The notes under the pieces are model-generated. The model searched no databases. It was given only the letters and a program-made list of their open reading frames with translations, and was not told where the DNA came from. Positions 1 to 10,799 of a DNA stretch of 64,000 nucleotides are shown here, piece by piece. Each line of letters begins with the position of its first letter. Position 1 is the stretch's first letter. The stretch lies in contig NC_064841.1 in NCBI RefSeq assembly GCF_024166365.1, positions 28,636,001-28,700,000 on the forward strand. The letters are read 5' to 3'. This stretch comes from Elephas maximus indicus (taxonomy: Eukaryota; Chordata; Mammalia; Proboscidea; Elephantidae). The translations under genes and the position numbers were made by a program.

Positions 1-800
1 AGTTACCACTTATCTATTGCCTACTTAGTGTTTTTCCATCCCCATTCCTCCCCTCCCTAATAACCCTCAAAGATTGTTCCTTTTCGTGTGTATACATAAA
101 AAGATACTGTGCTTTTTTTTTATTTTAAAATTCCCAGTGAGGTTAAATATTTTCCTGTTTATTTGCATTTTTTATTTTATTTTTTTGCAAACTGGCTGTT
201 TGTATTGTTTATTTTTCTTTTTTTTTTATGCACCACAAAATTGTAAGCAAAGTTTTTTTCAACTAGTTGGGGAAAATCTCTTCAGAGTCCAGATTCCCCT
301 CAAAATGAGATTTAAAGCGTTAGGCGGGTACATATTTATGATTGTTATGTATTCTTCACGAAATGACACATATCATTGTGAAATGTCCTCTTTATTTTTG
401 GTAACAGTCTCTGTCTTGAAGTTTATATAATCTGATATAAATACAACCACTACAGTCTTCTTATGTTTGCTATTTGCATGGTTTATCTTTTCCTAAACAT
501 TTTCTTTCAATCAGTGTGTTTCATTATATTGAAAGTCCATCTCTTATAAAGTATATCATTGGAGCTGGCTTATCTGTTCATCCTGATAAGCTCTGCCTTT
601 TGAGTATTTAGTCTACTAACATTTAATATAATTATTGATATAGTTGGGATTATATCTATGATTTTATTATTCGTTTCCTGCTTGTCCTCTCTGTTTTTTG
701 TTTCTGTTTCTTCTCTCCTACATTCTTTTGAATTATTTTAATACTTTTTAGAATTTAACTTTAGTTTATCTATTATCTTTTTAGCTATATACCCACTTCT
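1..800 (-). mobile_element. L1 LINE fragment, antisense (ORF2 5' region)
   Basis: This T-rich stretch resembles the complement of an L1 between the end of ORF1 and the endonuclease part of ORF2. Recognisable landmarks are the 'class of modification' region near 420-620 and the T-rich run to about 720. It has no intact frame. The long hydrophobic translations on the plus strand are artefacts of T-richness. The subfamily cannot be assigned by eye, and the left end is cut by the window. Confidence 0.6.
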
Positions 801-805
801 TACTT

Positions 806-1052
806 ATCAACATGGTTAGGTTCCAAAGACCAGGTCGTTATGTGAAAATCAGTGTTATGTGAAAATGGAGGATGACCAGACATGATCACAAAATGGAGGA
901 TGACTACATCGTTACATAACTGCCAAATTACATCATTACATAATTGCCAAATCACATCATTGCCTAACTGCCAAATTATACCCTTACATAACTGCTGAAT
1001 TACTGAGAATCATGGCCCAGCCAAGCTGACACATAACCTTAACCATCACAGC
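806..1052 (-). mobile_element. ERV-L-type LTR 5' end, antisense, with internal tandem repeats
   Basis: Read on the minus strand from 1052, it begins TGTGATGGTTAAGG and continues with a block about GGGCCATGATTCTCAGT. This is the same opening as the provirus LTRs at 14853 and 21539. About four degenerate units of roughly 25 bp (core TTACATAACTGCCAAATTA on the plus strand) follow at about 905-1005. Only the 5' part of the LTR is present. It is probably a solo or fragmented LTR of the same broad family. Confidence 0.65.
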
Positions 1053-1332
1053 AATCTTACTCTCGCCTCACACCTCATCATTCATTACTGCCAGGTATAC
1101 ATCATTAATGTGTAAAATAGTCAGATAGTAGAGTTTTTACTACTGTCATAAATATGAAACATTGGATAAAGAGATAGAGAATAAGTGAAGAGTAGGTGTA
1201 TCTCTGCATTAAATTTTAGTGGTTTCTCTAAAGAATACAATTTACATCTTCAATGTTTCACAGTTTACTTACAGATAATATTGTATCACTTTACGAAAAT
1301 GTGGAAAAGTTGCAACCATATGGCCCACTTAA

Positions 1333-1470
1333 CCCAAAAACCCAGTGCTGTTGAGTCGATTCTGACTCATAGTGACCCTATAGGACAGGGTAGAACTGCC
1401 CCACAGAGTTTCCGAGGAGTGCCTGGAGGATTTGAACTTATATTACCTACCCTGTATTCTACGCTATAGT
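1333..1470 (-). repeat. AfroSINE, antisense
   Basis: The minus strand carries the tail (GAGTCGATTCTGACTCATAG on plus) and the middle block AGTAGAACTGCCCCA complement-wise, but the tRNA-like head has decayed. It is 5'-truncated or degraded near 1450. Confidence 0.85.
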
Positions 1471-1569
1471 CGTCATGTGTGATATATATATACACACACA
1501 TTATAAACTCCACAAGACAATGCTATAATTTTTTCTTTAAACAGTTCTATGCAGTTTGAAGACAGTTAC

Positions 1570-1639
1570 CATTTCTGAGTTTCCATCTGGTATAATTTCT
1601 CTTTAGCCTGAAGAAGTTCCTTTAGCATTTCTTTTGGCC
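1570..1639 (-). CDS. Candidate internal coding exon (70 nt), unknown gene
   Basis: On the minus strand a pyrimidine-rich tract ends in CCCAG at 1641-1640. It is followed by 70 nt that translate without a stop as a charged, helix-forming peptide (PKEMLKELLQAKEKLYQMET and a few more residues), and then a donor TG|GTAACT with GT at 1569-1568. Acceptor, open frame and donor fit together, and the segment is not part of a repeat that I recognise. I do not recognise the protein. The peptide looks like part of a coiled coil. The entering phase (two bases before the first full codon) means the preceding exon would end one base into a codon. A chance exon-like segment is the main alternative, since the segment is short and no neighbouring exons were found. 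Confidence 0.25.
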
Positions 1640-1982
1640 CTGGGAATGTGAAATGGGAAGCCCCAGGAAGAACAGCCTTGACCTGGGCACTGTCATGTTC
1701 ATGCTGAGCAGTGCAGCAGCAAGGCTTTTGCAAGCAGCAGGTGTGCACCAGTGGAGTCTGAACAAAGGAAAGAGGCCAGGGTGGTCCTTACTTTGTGGCT
1801 GGAACTTACACGCTGGTCTGTGAGCACAGGGGAGGCACTCTTCAGGGGAGTAACAGAAATAAAAGGGGGATTAAGTTCTGAAAATCAAGCCAGTAGGGGC
1901 TTACGCTATCATAGATTAGTTATTAAAGAAGGTATGGTCACATTTTGTGGATGCAGGGTGATGAGCTCTAGGACATTGGGTA

Positions 1983-2033
1983 CATAAATGCGCACACACA
2001 CACGTACACACATGTGCATATGCACGCACATGC
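1983..2033. repeat. CA-rich simple repeat
   Basis: An imperfect CA/CG dinucleotide run interrupted by GTACA, TGTGCATATG and GCACG. It is a low-complexity tract. Confidence 0.8.
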
Positions 2034-2199
2034 AAATTGTGCATGGAACTTCAGCAAGTTTATGGGCCGCAGGCTAAGGACAGTTGTTTTGAGGGATAAA
2101 GTTCTTACTCCAAAGCACATATGCTTGTATGCAAGGTTCTTTATGTCTCTGCTCAACCTTCTTTTTTCCCCTTATCCTCCACAAATGCTGTTTTGATTC

Positions 2200-2404
2200 A
2201 TTTGCTGCTGTCGTTGGGTGCCAATTGATTTTTGACTTCTAGTAACCCCATGTGGCAGAGTAGAACTGCCCCCTAGGATTTTCTAGGCTGTGACCTTTAC
2301 AGAAGCAGATCACTAGGTCTTTTTTCCATGGAGCTGCTGGGTAGATCTGAACCACCAACCTTTCTGTTAGCAGTTGAACACTTAATTATTGTGCCATCAG
2401 GGCT
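2200..2404 (-). repeat. AfroSINE long variant, antisense
   Basis: This copy belongs to a variant with an extra middle segment (TTTACAGAAGCAGATC on plus) between the tail and the head. The same variant occurs at 6056 and 55616. The tail begins in GTCGTTGGGTGCCAATTG and the head ends in CCATCAGGGCT. Confidence 0.85.
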
Positions 2405-2564
2405 TATCTGGACTTATTTGAAGTTCCCTGAATACACCATACTACTTCCTAAACTTTTTTTCTCTGTTCTCCCCATCCTTTTTCCCTGGTATTATCACCC
2501 CATCAGCAAGTGGAGGTCTCTCTGTTTGCACTCAATCCCTGCCTGTCTCTCTAGGTAAGGTCCC

Positions 2565-2760
2565 TCTCTGCACTCCCATAGCACTAATGTCTACTGGACC
2601 AGGGTAGCTATTCACTTACTGATCTCTGTCCCTCAGTAGAATGTAAGCTCCTTGTGGGTAGGCACCACATTTTCTTATCATTGTTTCCCTGAAACCTAAC
2701 TCAGTGTTTGGTGTATGTGTGGTGTTCAATAAACCACGGCTGAATAAAATTTGTTGTATT
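2565..2760 (+). repeat. L2 LINE 3' end
   Basis: The segment has the L2 tail signature AGAATGTAAGCTCCTTGTGG, followed by a CAATAAA-like end near 2729. It is an ancient, non-coding fragment. Confidence 0.7.
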
Positions 2761-2865
2761 ATCTAGAGTCACATTTTCTCTCTTTCTGAAAACTTGGACA
2801 TTAGTTTTTCATTTCTAGTCTTCTGGTGATTCTCATCTTCTTCATGACTCCTCAAATATTACAAG

Positions 2866-2999
2866 CACCCAGCTCATAGCAATCCTATAGGACAGAGTAG
2901 AACTGCCCCATATAGTTTCCAATGAGTGGCTGGTGGATTCGAACTACCAACATTTTGGTTAACAGCCAAGCTTTTAACCACTGCACCACCAGGGTTCCA
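2866..2999 (-). repeat. AfroSINE, antisense
   Basis: It has a middle block, TTTTGGTTAACAGCC and the complete head CCACCAGGGTTCC, but the distal tail is missing or decayed. Confidence 0.9.
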
Positions 3000-3000
3000 T

Positions 3001-4126
3001 TAGCAAGCACAGATTATGTAATTGTGTCTATGATGTTTTTAGTGTCCTGGAATGTGACACATCTGGGCTTAGAAGGGGGACTTACTCAGAGGAGCTAGGG
3101 GTTGTCTCCCTATATCTGATTCTTCACTTATTTTAGGCTCCAGTGCTTGTGACCGTTCTCAATATTTTAGCTTTAAAGTTATTCCCTTTGATAAAGATGA
3201 GGTTAAAATAGAAAATAAGTACTTCTGCCTTCTCTTTGCCCTATCTGACCCAGCAATAGTTCTATTTCTTATTCCTCCTTTATCTTGTCCCAAATATTGC
3301 TTTATGAGATAACTTTTTAAATTTGAACTTAGTATTTGTCACGAGTCTCCTCTTAGTCAGAGCTTCTGTCTTTCTGATAAAATTCTTAGTGAATGGAGTT
3401 ACTTTTTTGAACATGGCCTTGGTTCTGGGTCCCTTTTTATGTCTTTTCTGTTTGTGCTTCAGAGGGCCAGGACGCTCCAGGAAATCCTTTCAAGAGTCCC
3501 TTGCTGTGTAATCATGTCAAAATTTCTCTACATTAAAAAAATATGCTTTTCTAGTGATTAGAGTTTATATGTGAGTAGGCTCATTTGTCACTGTTGTAAA
3601 TGCTAAGGAAAAAAACATACTTTCTGCCAAGGTTCACCTCATTCTTACTTTACTCGTGGGTGAGGATTAAACCTCGAAGAGCAGATCTCTTCGTTGCTTT
3701 CCTAGTCTTTCTGAAAGATGAAGTTATGAGCAAGGCAAGCCAAAAATTTGTTAGTCACATCACTTTTAGCAGAATGAGACTTGGAGGAGATGTTGCCACT
3801 GTGTCTTGGTGTCTTGCTCGTGGGCTATTGTTTGGTCATCTGTGACAGGAAAACATTATCCAGTGTCTCTAGCTAGCCACGTATTTTATACTTCTTAAAC
3901 AGTTGTCGTTTCTTTATCTCTCTGTCCTTTTACTCTCATCACCTCCCCTTGGCTCATGTACTCCCTACCAGTGGCCTTTCTATTCCTTTCATTTCTTTGA
4001 ACAGATTCTAATGCATTCATTGTTGTCTTCAATATTTATACGCCAAATTTTGTTGACACATGTGTAGTTTGCGTAAGACCACAAATTTCCATAGTTTATT
4101 ATCCGTATGTTGTAGTTGTTATGTAA
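3001..4126. other. No recognisable gene or repeat
   Basis: Ordinary AT-rich sequence. Short open frames at 3323-3511 and 3600-3845 have no recognisable protein similarity, codon bias or splice context. They are taken as chance. Confidence 0.5.
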
Positions 4127-4182
4127 CCCTCATAACCCATTGCCATCCAGTCGATTCTGACTCATAGTGACCCTACTGGTGT
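4127..4182 (-). repeat. AfroSINE tail fragment, antisense
   Basis: Only the 3' tail is present (CATTGCCATCCAGTCGATTC on plus), so this is a strongly 5'-truncated copy. Confidence 0.8.
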
Positions 4183-4999
4183 TCAGCTGACTGAATTGTA
4201 TGAAGACAAGTCCCTGCAAGAGAATCAATCAATCAGTAAATGATTACATTTCTCATTTACAACTATTGAACCTGAATGCGTTTCAACATTCATTTAAAAA
4301 GTGGACTGTCTTAAGCCTACCAGATTTTTTAAAGTTCTGGATTTGTAAACAAAGTCATCAGAGAGGCTTCCTTGGTTTCTATGTATTATAAATTAAACCA
4401 ACCTCTTTTTACAGGGTTGAAAATAGGTTGAATGCCTATAGAAACAACTTTATAATGGCCAGAAGGATAGAATTTATATCAGCTACATTCTCTGATTAGA
4501 ATTTATTTGTTTGTTACCCATAAATCAGAATTTCTAAGAGCAAATAATAAACTGTACAGCTCAGAGGAAAGAGCTGGTCTCACCATCCCCTGCAGTGTGG
4601 GGAGAAAATATTAGAACTTTTCTTTATTTTTAACTTAAAAATAAAAATTCAATTTTAAAATAAAATATTTTGATGGATGCAGTGCACCCTCCTTCAAGCT
4701 CATCCTGCTGAAGTAAAAATAATTAAAATAATGTGAAGGAAACAATACGGAGAACAAACATCAGCAAACAATTCTGGAAGATGCACAAATCACATTTTGG
4801 CAGAATTTAAGGAACACGGGTTTGAAGAAACTAAACAGTGTTGGAGGCTGGCTGTACAGTTAGAAGAAAAAAATGAATGTTTCTATAATGTTTGGGTTTA
4901 TGCTGCTTAAATTAAATACTAGAAGTACTTTTTAGTTTCACGTACGCAATGGTAGTCAGCAAGGGCTATACCAGCCCTGTGGAGTTTTGGAAACAGAAA
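4183..4999. other. No recognisable gene or repeat
   Basis: AT-rich sequence with A/T homopolymer patches around 4620-4680. Nothing was identified. Confidence 0.5.
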
Positions 5000-5130
5000 G
5001 GCATTTCCAACTGGGGGTCACTGCCTGGCATTTAGGGGGTAGAGGCCAGGGAGGCTAAAAGTCCTGCTACGTGTGGGGTGGTCCTGCACAGTGAAATGTC
5101 CCTCATTCCATAAACTTCCAAATGTCTTAC
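5000..5130 (+). repeat. MER20-like hAT DNA-transposon remnant
   Basis: The internal signature GGCATTTAGGGGGTAGAGGCC, then CCTGCTA and AATGTCCCT further on, matches the central part of MER20-type elements as I remember them. The ends are eroded. Confidence 0.55.
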
Positions 5131-5417
5131 CAGACATTCACGTAACGTTCACGTAAGTGAAAAACCTACATATTCTCTGAGCCCAGAACTTAACTTTGTT
5201 TTATGTATAAGCCGAAAATATTTTCTGCAAACTTTGCATAGCACTACATTTTTGGGGAAAGTAACTAGTGGACAAATTGAAGGAATATTGTGCTTTGTTC
5301 AGAACTTTACTAAGAGTTGTTCATAATGTTGGAAAATCATGTCACCGATGGCAACACCTTAATCATTCTACAGTCATAACTGTCACATTCAAATGTCAGT
5401 ATAAAAAAATGTAGGGC

Positions 5418-5557
5418 CAACAGCGTTGAAATCACCTGCATGCTTGCAAGAAAGGCAGTTTTGGGTCCCACTCCAGACTTCTGAGATGAAAATTCACATT
5501 TTAACAATATCCGCAGGTGACTTGTTTGTGTATCAAAATTTGAGAAGCAATGGTGTA
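5418..5557 (+). repeat. MER5-like hAT DNA-transposon remnant
   Basis: The order of blocks (AATCACCTGCATGC, TCCCACTCCAGACTTCTGAG, CACATTTTAAC, TTTGAGAAGCA) is that of MER5A-type non-autonomous hAT-Charlie elements. Confidence 0.6.
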
Positions 5558-6055
5558 TGTAGACAATAATCAGATGAAAAATTGTTTTACCTCCTTAAAT
5601 AAAAACGTATTCATTATAGGTAGTGCAAGCATTTGACTCCTTCATTATGTCTTATGGTGTGGTTTGTTCAAGCATTTTACATATTGAGAGATAGTCTGTT
5701 TTACTATAATTTGTTTCATTTCTTCTTTATGGTTAATAATATTTTTTGAAATTATGAATTAATTTTATTCTAAGATAATAGAGTGTGTTACAACAATTTA
5801 AAAAAAGTGTATTTCTCTGATAGTGTTGAGAGCTACTGAATAAAAGAAAAATGTACTGAAGGAGAAGATGAGTTCTCAGCAGTAGATAATTTCTGTAACA
5901 AAAGCGATGCTTTATGGAAAATCTATGTAAGTGTAGCCACTGATAAAACAGCTGCTTTGGCTGGAATAAAAGCTGGATTCTGGGATAAGGACAGAGAAAT
6001 GGCGCCACAAATGAATTCACTGTATCATTTGAAGGCAAGAAGCTCTTGAAGCAAA
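5558..6055. other. No recognisable gene or repeat
   Basis: AT-rich. The 101-residue minus-strand frame at 5733-6038 has no recognisable family or splice context and is not called. Confidence 0.5.
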
Positions 6056-6260
6056 GCTGTTGTTGTTAGGTGCCATCAGGTCAGTTTTTCACTCAAAGTG
6101 ACTCCTTAGGACATAGTAGAACTGCCCCATAGGATTTCCTAGGCTGTAGTCTTTACAGAAGCAGATCGCCAAGACTTTCTCAGAGCTGGTAAATGGGTTC
6201 GAACTGCTGACCTTTCAGTTAGCAGCTGGGCGCTTAGCCATCGTGCCACCAGGGCTCCTT
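6056..6260 (-). repeat. AfroSINE long variant, antisense
   Basis: The tail begins in TGTTGTTGTTAGGTGCCATC (an RTE-like CAA-type end on the minus strand). The extra segment TTTACAGAAGCAGATCGCC and a complete head CCACCAGGGCTCC follow. Confidence 0.9.
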
Positions 6261-7009
6261 AGATTGAAGCTAGGTGTGCACAAATTGCTACAGGATGTTT
6301 TAGACATGGATTACGTTATAAAAGCCACACCTTTAAGCTACAGTAAACTACTCTTTGCTCTTTGTAATGAGATGATAAGTGATCATGGAAACACTTTGTA
6401 CCATGGACAAGGTCACCAGTTATACCCTGAGAGTGCTTTTCAGAGTTGTCAAATTTAAAGGAACCACACATTCTTACTTTATAAAAAGACTAGAGAACCA
6501 AAATACATGTCGTTTTAACAAGTGAGACAGTACCTGGTTTTTGAAAGAAATTTGGGCTATGGCAAGCACATTCTCTAGAGCAGACATTTGGTAGTTCTTC
6601 CTTCATACCTGATTGATTTCTGAAAACATATGTCACTACACAAGCTCTCATGTCAGCCCCCTTTCTATTTCAGCTTGGAAATGGAAAGATCTAAAAAATT
6701 AAATAATAAATAACATTTTCCCAATAATGACTCTCAAATGGGCTTTGAATTTACTTGTTAAGTCCAGTTGTTAAAATATAAAAATGGAACACCTTTGATA
6801 AGTTGAAGAAAGATATCAATCTCTAAGATATTGAACACATTTGTACGGATGAACGTTCTGAAAATCAAAAGTTTCTTTTTTTCACAACTCACTTGACCTG
6901 AATTGATTTGAGGTGATGTACAGCCTTTACTTTTTCACATAGTGTTCCTAGTCACTTCTTTTGCTGCATAAATATGAGGGTATTTAATAATGGGGTGCTG
7001 CCCTGGACC
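6261..7009. other. No recognisable gene or repeat
   Basis: Non-coding, AT-rich sequence without an assignable repeat. Confidence 0.5.
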
Positions 7010-7170
7010 TGGAAACCCTGGTGGGGTAGTGGTTAAGTGCTACAGCTGCTAACCAAAAGGTCGGCAGTTCGAATCCACGAGGCGCTCCTTGGAAACTCTC
7101 CGGGGCAGTTCTACTCTGTCCTATAGGGTTGCTGTGAGTCGGAATCGACTCGACAACAGTGAGTTTTGGC
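7010..7170 (+). repeat. AfroSINE, near full length
   Basis: Head AAACCCTGGTGGGG, A-box-like TAGTGGTTAAGTGC, B-box-like CAGTTCGAATCC, middle block TTCTACTCTGTCC and tail GAGTCGGAATCGACTCG are all present. The tRNA-like boxes are the usual internal pol III promoter of such SINEs. Confidence 0.95.
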
Positions 7171-7526
7171 CCCGGACCTTGATGGGGGTGTTACTTAATA
7201 TATGCTAGGTGAATTGTATGACATTTCCAAACATTTGTAAAATTCTGAATATCTTAAATTCACCTGGTCCTAAGCGATTCAAAGCTTGTAGACTTGTGTG
7301 TGAATTCCAGGCAGAGAATATGAGATGAGTAGAAAATGGCAACATGTTCTTGATGATCTGCAGGGTCTTTTTCATTGTATTTTAATGTTAAGGCTCTATA
7401 ACTGTGCAACTTGTTCTGAGATTTATGTGTGGTTATGAGGATAGCGGAGCCACAGCTTTGGACAGAAGGTCTGTGACCGAAGCTCAACACGTAAGTCAAA
7501 TGGATTGTCCCTCTGGGGGGACATGT

Positions 7527-7710
7527 GCATATATCTAAACATATATATGTTTATATGTATGTGTGTAATAATTATACATACAATTATAATTATACATAAA
7601 CATAACTAAATATATAAAATTTTGTGTGTATATATACATATATAATAGGAATACACACATATATCTGAACATATGTTTATATGTATCTAATAATTATATA
7701 CTTAATTATA
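7527..7710. repeat. AT-rich region with an imperfect direct repeat
   Basis: A segment of about 55 bp opening CATATATCTAAACATAT at 7527 recurs with changes at 7657 (CATATATCTGAACATAT). Both copies run into TAATAATTATA-type sequence. The TATA/TGTA low complexity makes replication slippage likely. Confidence 0.6.
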
Positions 7711-7725
7711 TATAACCCACTAAAA

Positions 7726-7853
7726 TCAAACCCACTGCCATTAAGTCGATTCTGACTCACAGCGACCCTATAGGACAGAGTAGAACTGCCCCATAGAGTT
7801 TCCAAGGAGCACCTGGTGGACTTGAACTGCCGACCTCTTGGTTAGCAGCTAAG
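7726..7853 (-). repeat. AfroSINE, antisense, head replaced
   Basis: Typical tail, middle and TTGGTTAGCAGCT are present. Where the head should follow, the sequence switches abruptly into the inverted repeat that starts at 7853. Confidence 0.9.
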
Positions 7854-8191
7854 CTCAGGGTGTATAAAGAGTTCCAGGAGTCAGAACACCCCTGTAAGGA
7901 CAAAGTGGAAAAAAAAAACAAAAAACTATATATGTAAAAAAAATATATATATATGTAGGTGCTACCAAATATATATATTTAGGGCACTGGGTGGGGTGGG
8001 TTATATATATATACCAAATATATATAATATATTTATATATATATACCAAATATATATAATATTTATATATATATATACCAAATATATATATAATTTTATA
8101 TATTTGGTAGTGCCTATATATATACAGTTTTTTTTCCGCTTTGTCCTTACAGGAGCGTTCTGACTCCTGGAACTCCTTCTACACCCTGAGC
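7853..8191. repeat. Long inverted repeat with AT-rich core (hairpin or MITE-like)
   Basis: The left arm begins GCTCAGGGTGTATAAAG at 7853. The right arm ends CTTCTACACCCTGAGC at 8191. Over the outer ~65 bp the arms are near-perfect complements, including GAGTTCCAGGAGTCAGAAC, CCTGTAAGGACAAAG and a purine run. A second matching block (GGTGCTACCAAATATA near 7958 against TATATTTGGTAGTGCC near 8099) continues the palindrome inward. The core holds about three degenerate units with ACCAAATATATATA. No transposase is encoded. If CAGGGTGTA is a terminal inverted repeat, this is a MITE-like element. An inverted duplication at a break is the alternative. Confidence 0.85.
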
Positions 8192-9100
8192 CTAACTAAA
8201 ACTGAGAGGCATCTGACAAATACTTTTGCTGTATCTGTAGGTTGGGGTAGGTGTGCTTGACTGGCCTTACAAGCTAACCCAAGCCATGAGTTTGAAAGTA
8301 GAACTGAATGCAACAGATTGTGCAAGGGTGCAAAACCACGCCAGCAGCAGTTTAGGGTGGGAGTCCATAGCACTGCATTTCCACTGGAAAATGAACAACG
8401 GTGCAAGGAGATTAAAAGGTTTTCGAACCTCCTGGCTGTTAGCAAATGTTTGCCCCCCAAACACTTGCTTAATTCTCTGGAAGTTCTAAACAATTAGAAA
8501 GCCATGGGCAGGGATCCAAGTGGCTCTCACCCTGGAAAGCTCTGCCATTCTTACTATCATTAAAGAAAACGTTTATAACAAGTTCTTCTATTTAAAAACA
8601 TTTGCTGATATAGCAAGCATAGTATCCTAAAATCTACATGGAACTAGGAGAGTGTAAAAAACCAAGCAAATGTTTGTGGAAACATTTAACTTGGAAAATG
8701 CTATTAGTGCTAATGTGTAATAAATGGAGTCGGAACCTAGCTGATTTAGAGACTAAAGGTGTAGCATCTGATTTCAACCAGCACTGCAGTTAGGAGTTGA
8801 AAAGCTGAATTGATTGTATGTTTATTTAGGTTGAAGCTGTGACACAACCTGAGGGGAAAGAAAATTTGTCTTCAATTTTGAAATGTGAATGTGTGTGATA
8901 AATGAATTGGTATAAAGGTGGTAGAACAAGGTCCTCCAGGGCAAAATTGCAACAGCTCAAACTCACATTTCAAAAACAAAGAGAACATGGTTTAGCTGAA
9001 GTTTATATTGTCAGGGAATGCCTAATGCCCTTGCCAAATAAGGCTCATTCTGAGTATTTGGTTTTGCAAAATATATGCAGAATCTGACCACTTCCAATAC
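8192..9100. other. No recognisable gene or repeat
   Basis: Overlapping short frames on both strands near 8180-8490 and at 8902-9087 lack recognisable protein features. Nothing was identified. Confidence 0.5.
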
Positions 9101-9109
9101 TTCCTTGTC

Positions 9110-9960
9110 TATCACTCTAGTCCATCCTTGCTTGGACCATTGCTTTGCACTCATGCTTCCACTCTGGTCCTCATACAATCTGGTCTCCACATACCGGTCA
9201 GTGTGGTCCTTCTAAAACCGAGTCAGATTATGTCTCTCTGCTGCTCAAAGTCTCCAATGGCTTTTCATCTCAATCAACATTAAATTCAAACACTTTACCC
9301 TGAGGAGCTTCTTGCCCTCCCTCTGACTTCATTTTCAATCACTTTTCTCCTTGCTTCCACCACTCTAGTGACCTTGAAAAAGCCCTGGTGGCACAATGGT
9401 TAAGTGCTCAGCTGCTAACCCAAAGGTTGGAGGTTCGAACCCACTCAGCGGCTTCGTGAGAGAAAGGCCTTCTCCCGTAAAAATTATAGCTTGAAAACCC
9501 TATGGGGCAGTTCTACTCCATCACATGGGATTGGTATGAGTTGAAAATCGACTCAACGGCACTCAACAACAGCAACAAGCTACCTTTGCCTCTTTCTTGA
9601 AAGTACCAAACACATTTCCACCTCATGGCCTTTGTACTTTCTAATCCCTTTGCCTGGATGCCCTTTTCTCTGACATCTGCACCTCTACTTCTGCTCCAGT
9701 GTCACCTTCTCAGAGGCCATATCTGTCAACCTCTCCGCCTCCCACCACCACCCCTGAAGCTCTTGCCTTTTTCTTCACCCTGGCTTATATTTCTTCATAT
9801 TACTCATCATCTCCTGACACATTTTATATCTCTACTCCTTCAGAAAAGCAGGAGTTTCATCTGTTCTGTTCATGCATTATCCTCAGCTATTAAAACAGAG
9901 CCTACAAAACGGTGGGCTTTCATGAACGTATCAGTGAGTGAATAAGTACCTGCACTTTAT
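9110..9960 (+). repeat. L2 LINE 3' region, interrupted by an AfroSINE
   Basis: The segment carries L2 phrases such as CCTCATGGCCTTTGTACTTTC, CCTTTGCCTGGATGCCCTTT and GTGTCACCTTCTCAGAGGCC. The 106-residue plus frame at 9625-9945 is a decayed L2 translation. An AfroSINE sits inside at 9380-9583. Confidence 0.75.
9380..9583 (+). repeat. AfroSINE long variant with CAA-rich tail
   Basis: Head GCCCTGGTGGCACAATGG, B-box-like GGTTCGAACCC, an extra AGAGAAAGGCC segment, and an RTE-like end CACTCAACAACAGCAACAAG. Confidence 0.92.
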
Positions 9961-9999
9961 GCTAAGTCTTCGACTCATGGAGACCTTAGGTACAACCAA

Positions 10000-10095
10000 A
10001 GGCTTAGACCTAGGCTGCTAACCGAAGATTGGAGGTTTGAGTCCACCTAGACGCTTCTCTGAAGGAAGGCCTGGCAATAAAACACTTCAGCTTTG
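10000..10095 (+). repeat. AfroSINE fragment
   Basis: GGCTGCTAACCGAAGATTGG, TTTGAGTCCACC and AAGGAAGGCCTGGCAAT are recognisable. Both the head and the tail are degraded. Confidence 0.7.
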
Positions 10096-10149
10096 AAAAA
10101 AGTGTTTATTTTTTCCCCTTTATTTTGGATTACTTTTTCGGAGAATTAA

Positions 10150-10530
10150 ACAAAGCCTGGTCCTGCATCATCTCATTATCTCTAGCATGTTCAATCCATC
10201 ATTGCAGAATTGTGTCAAACCACCTTATCAAGGGTCTCCTTTGCCCTCCGTGGCCTTGTACTTCACCAAACATGATGTCCACCTCTAACGATGGATCCCT
10301 CCTGGTGATGTATCCAAAGCAAGTGAGTCAGACAATGTTCTGTTGTGATCCATACGGTTTTCACTGGCTAATTTTTGGAAGCAGGTCACCAGGCCTTTCT
10401 AGTCAGTCTTAGTCTGGAAGCTCCACTGAGGCCTGTCCACCATGGGTGACCCTGCTGGTATTTGAAACACCAATTGCATAGCTTCCAGCATCACAACAGC
10501 ATGAAAGCCCCCACAGTGTGACAGAGTAGC
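10150..10530 (-). mobile_element. Internally deleted RTE LINE, antisense
   Basis: The lower part (about 10150-10345) is the complement of the RTE 3' region, with ACCAAACATGATGTCC as also seen at 43310. The upper part (about 10345-10530) is the complement of the RTE 5' region, with TTTTCACTGGCTAAT and CCATGGGTGACCCTGCTGGT as also seen inverted at 17380-17500. The two ends are joined with the coding body missing. The same architecture on the plus strand occurs at 53662-54057. Confidence 0.7.
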
Positions 10531-10799
10531 AGACAGTTTAAATCTAGAAATCTATAATAAGTAAATATGTTTAGATAAAATACTTTGGTTTTTAAAAAAA
10601 ATGCTTATTTTTTCACTTATTTTGGATTACCTTCTTGAGATCATATTTTGCTGTGCGATTTACAGCTTTTTTTGAAAACTGAGCAAGACCCTTTTATAGT
10701 TACTCTAATATAGTTATAGCAACCAAATGATATACAGTTGTATTATTCTAACATATTCTAAATAAATATTCATTCTTCTTTTTCCTGCCTTGACGATTT

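Noticed and set aside
74-430. 118-residue hydrophobic plus-strand frame
   Set aside because: It is the translation of T-rich antisense L1. The F/L/I/C richness mimics membrane segments.
905-1005. Regularly spaced repeats resembling a CRISPR array
   Set aside because: The units are contiguous, degenerate and without unique spacers, they lie in an LTR, and the genome is mammalian.
7010-7170. tRNA-like A and B boxes (here and in every AfroSINE)
   Set aside because: These are SINE promoter heads. There is no cloverleaf, anticodon arm or 3' acceptor pairing of a real tRNA gene.
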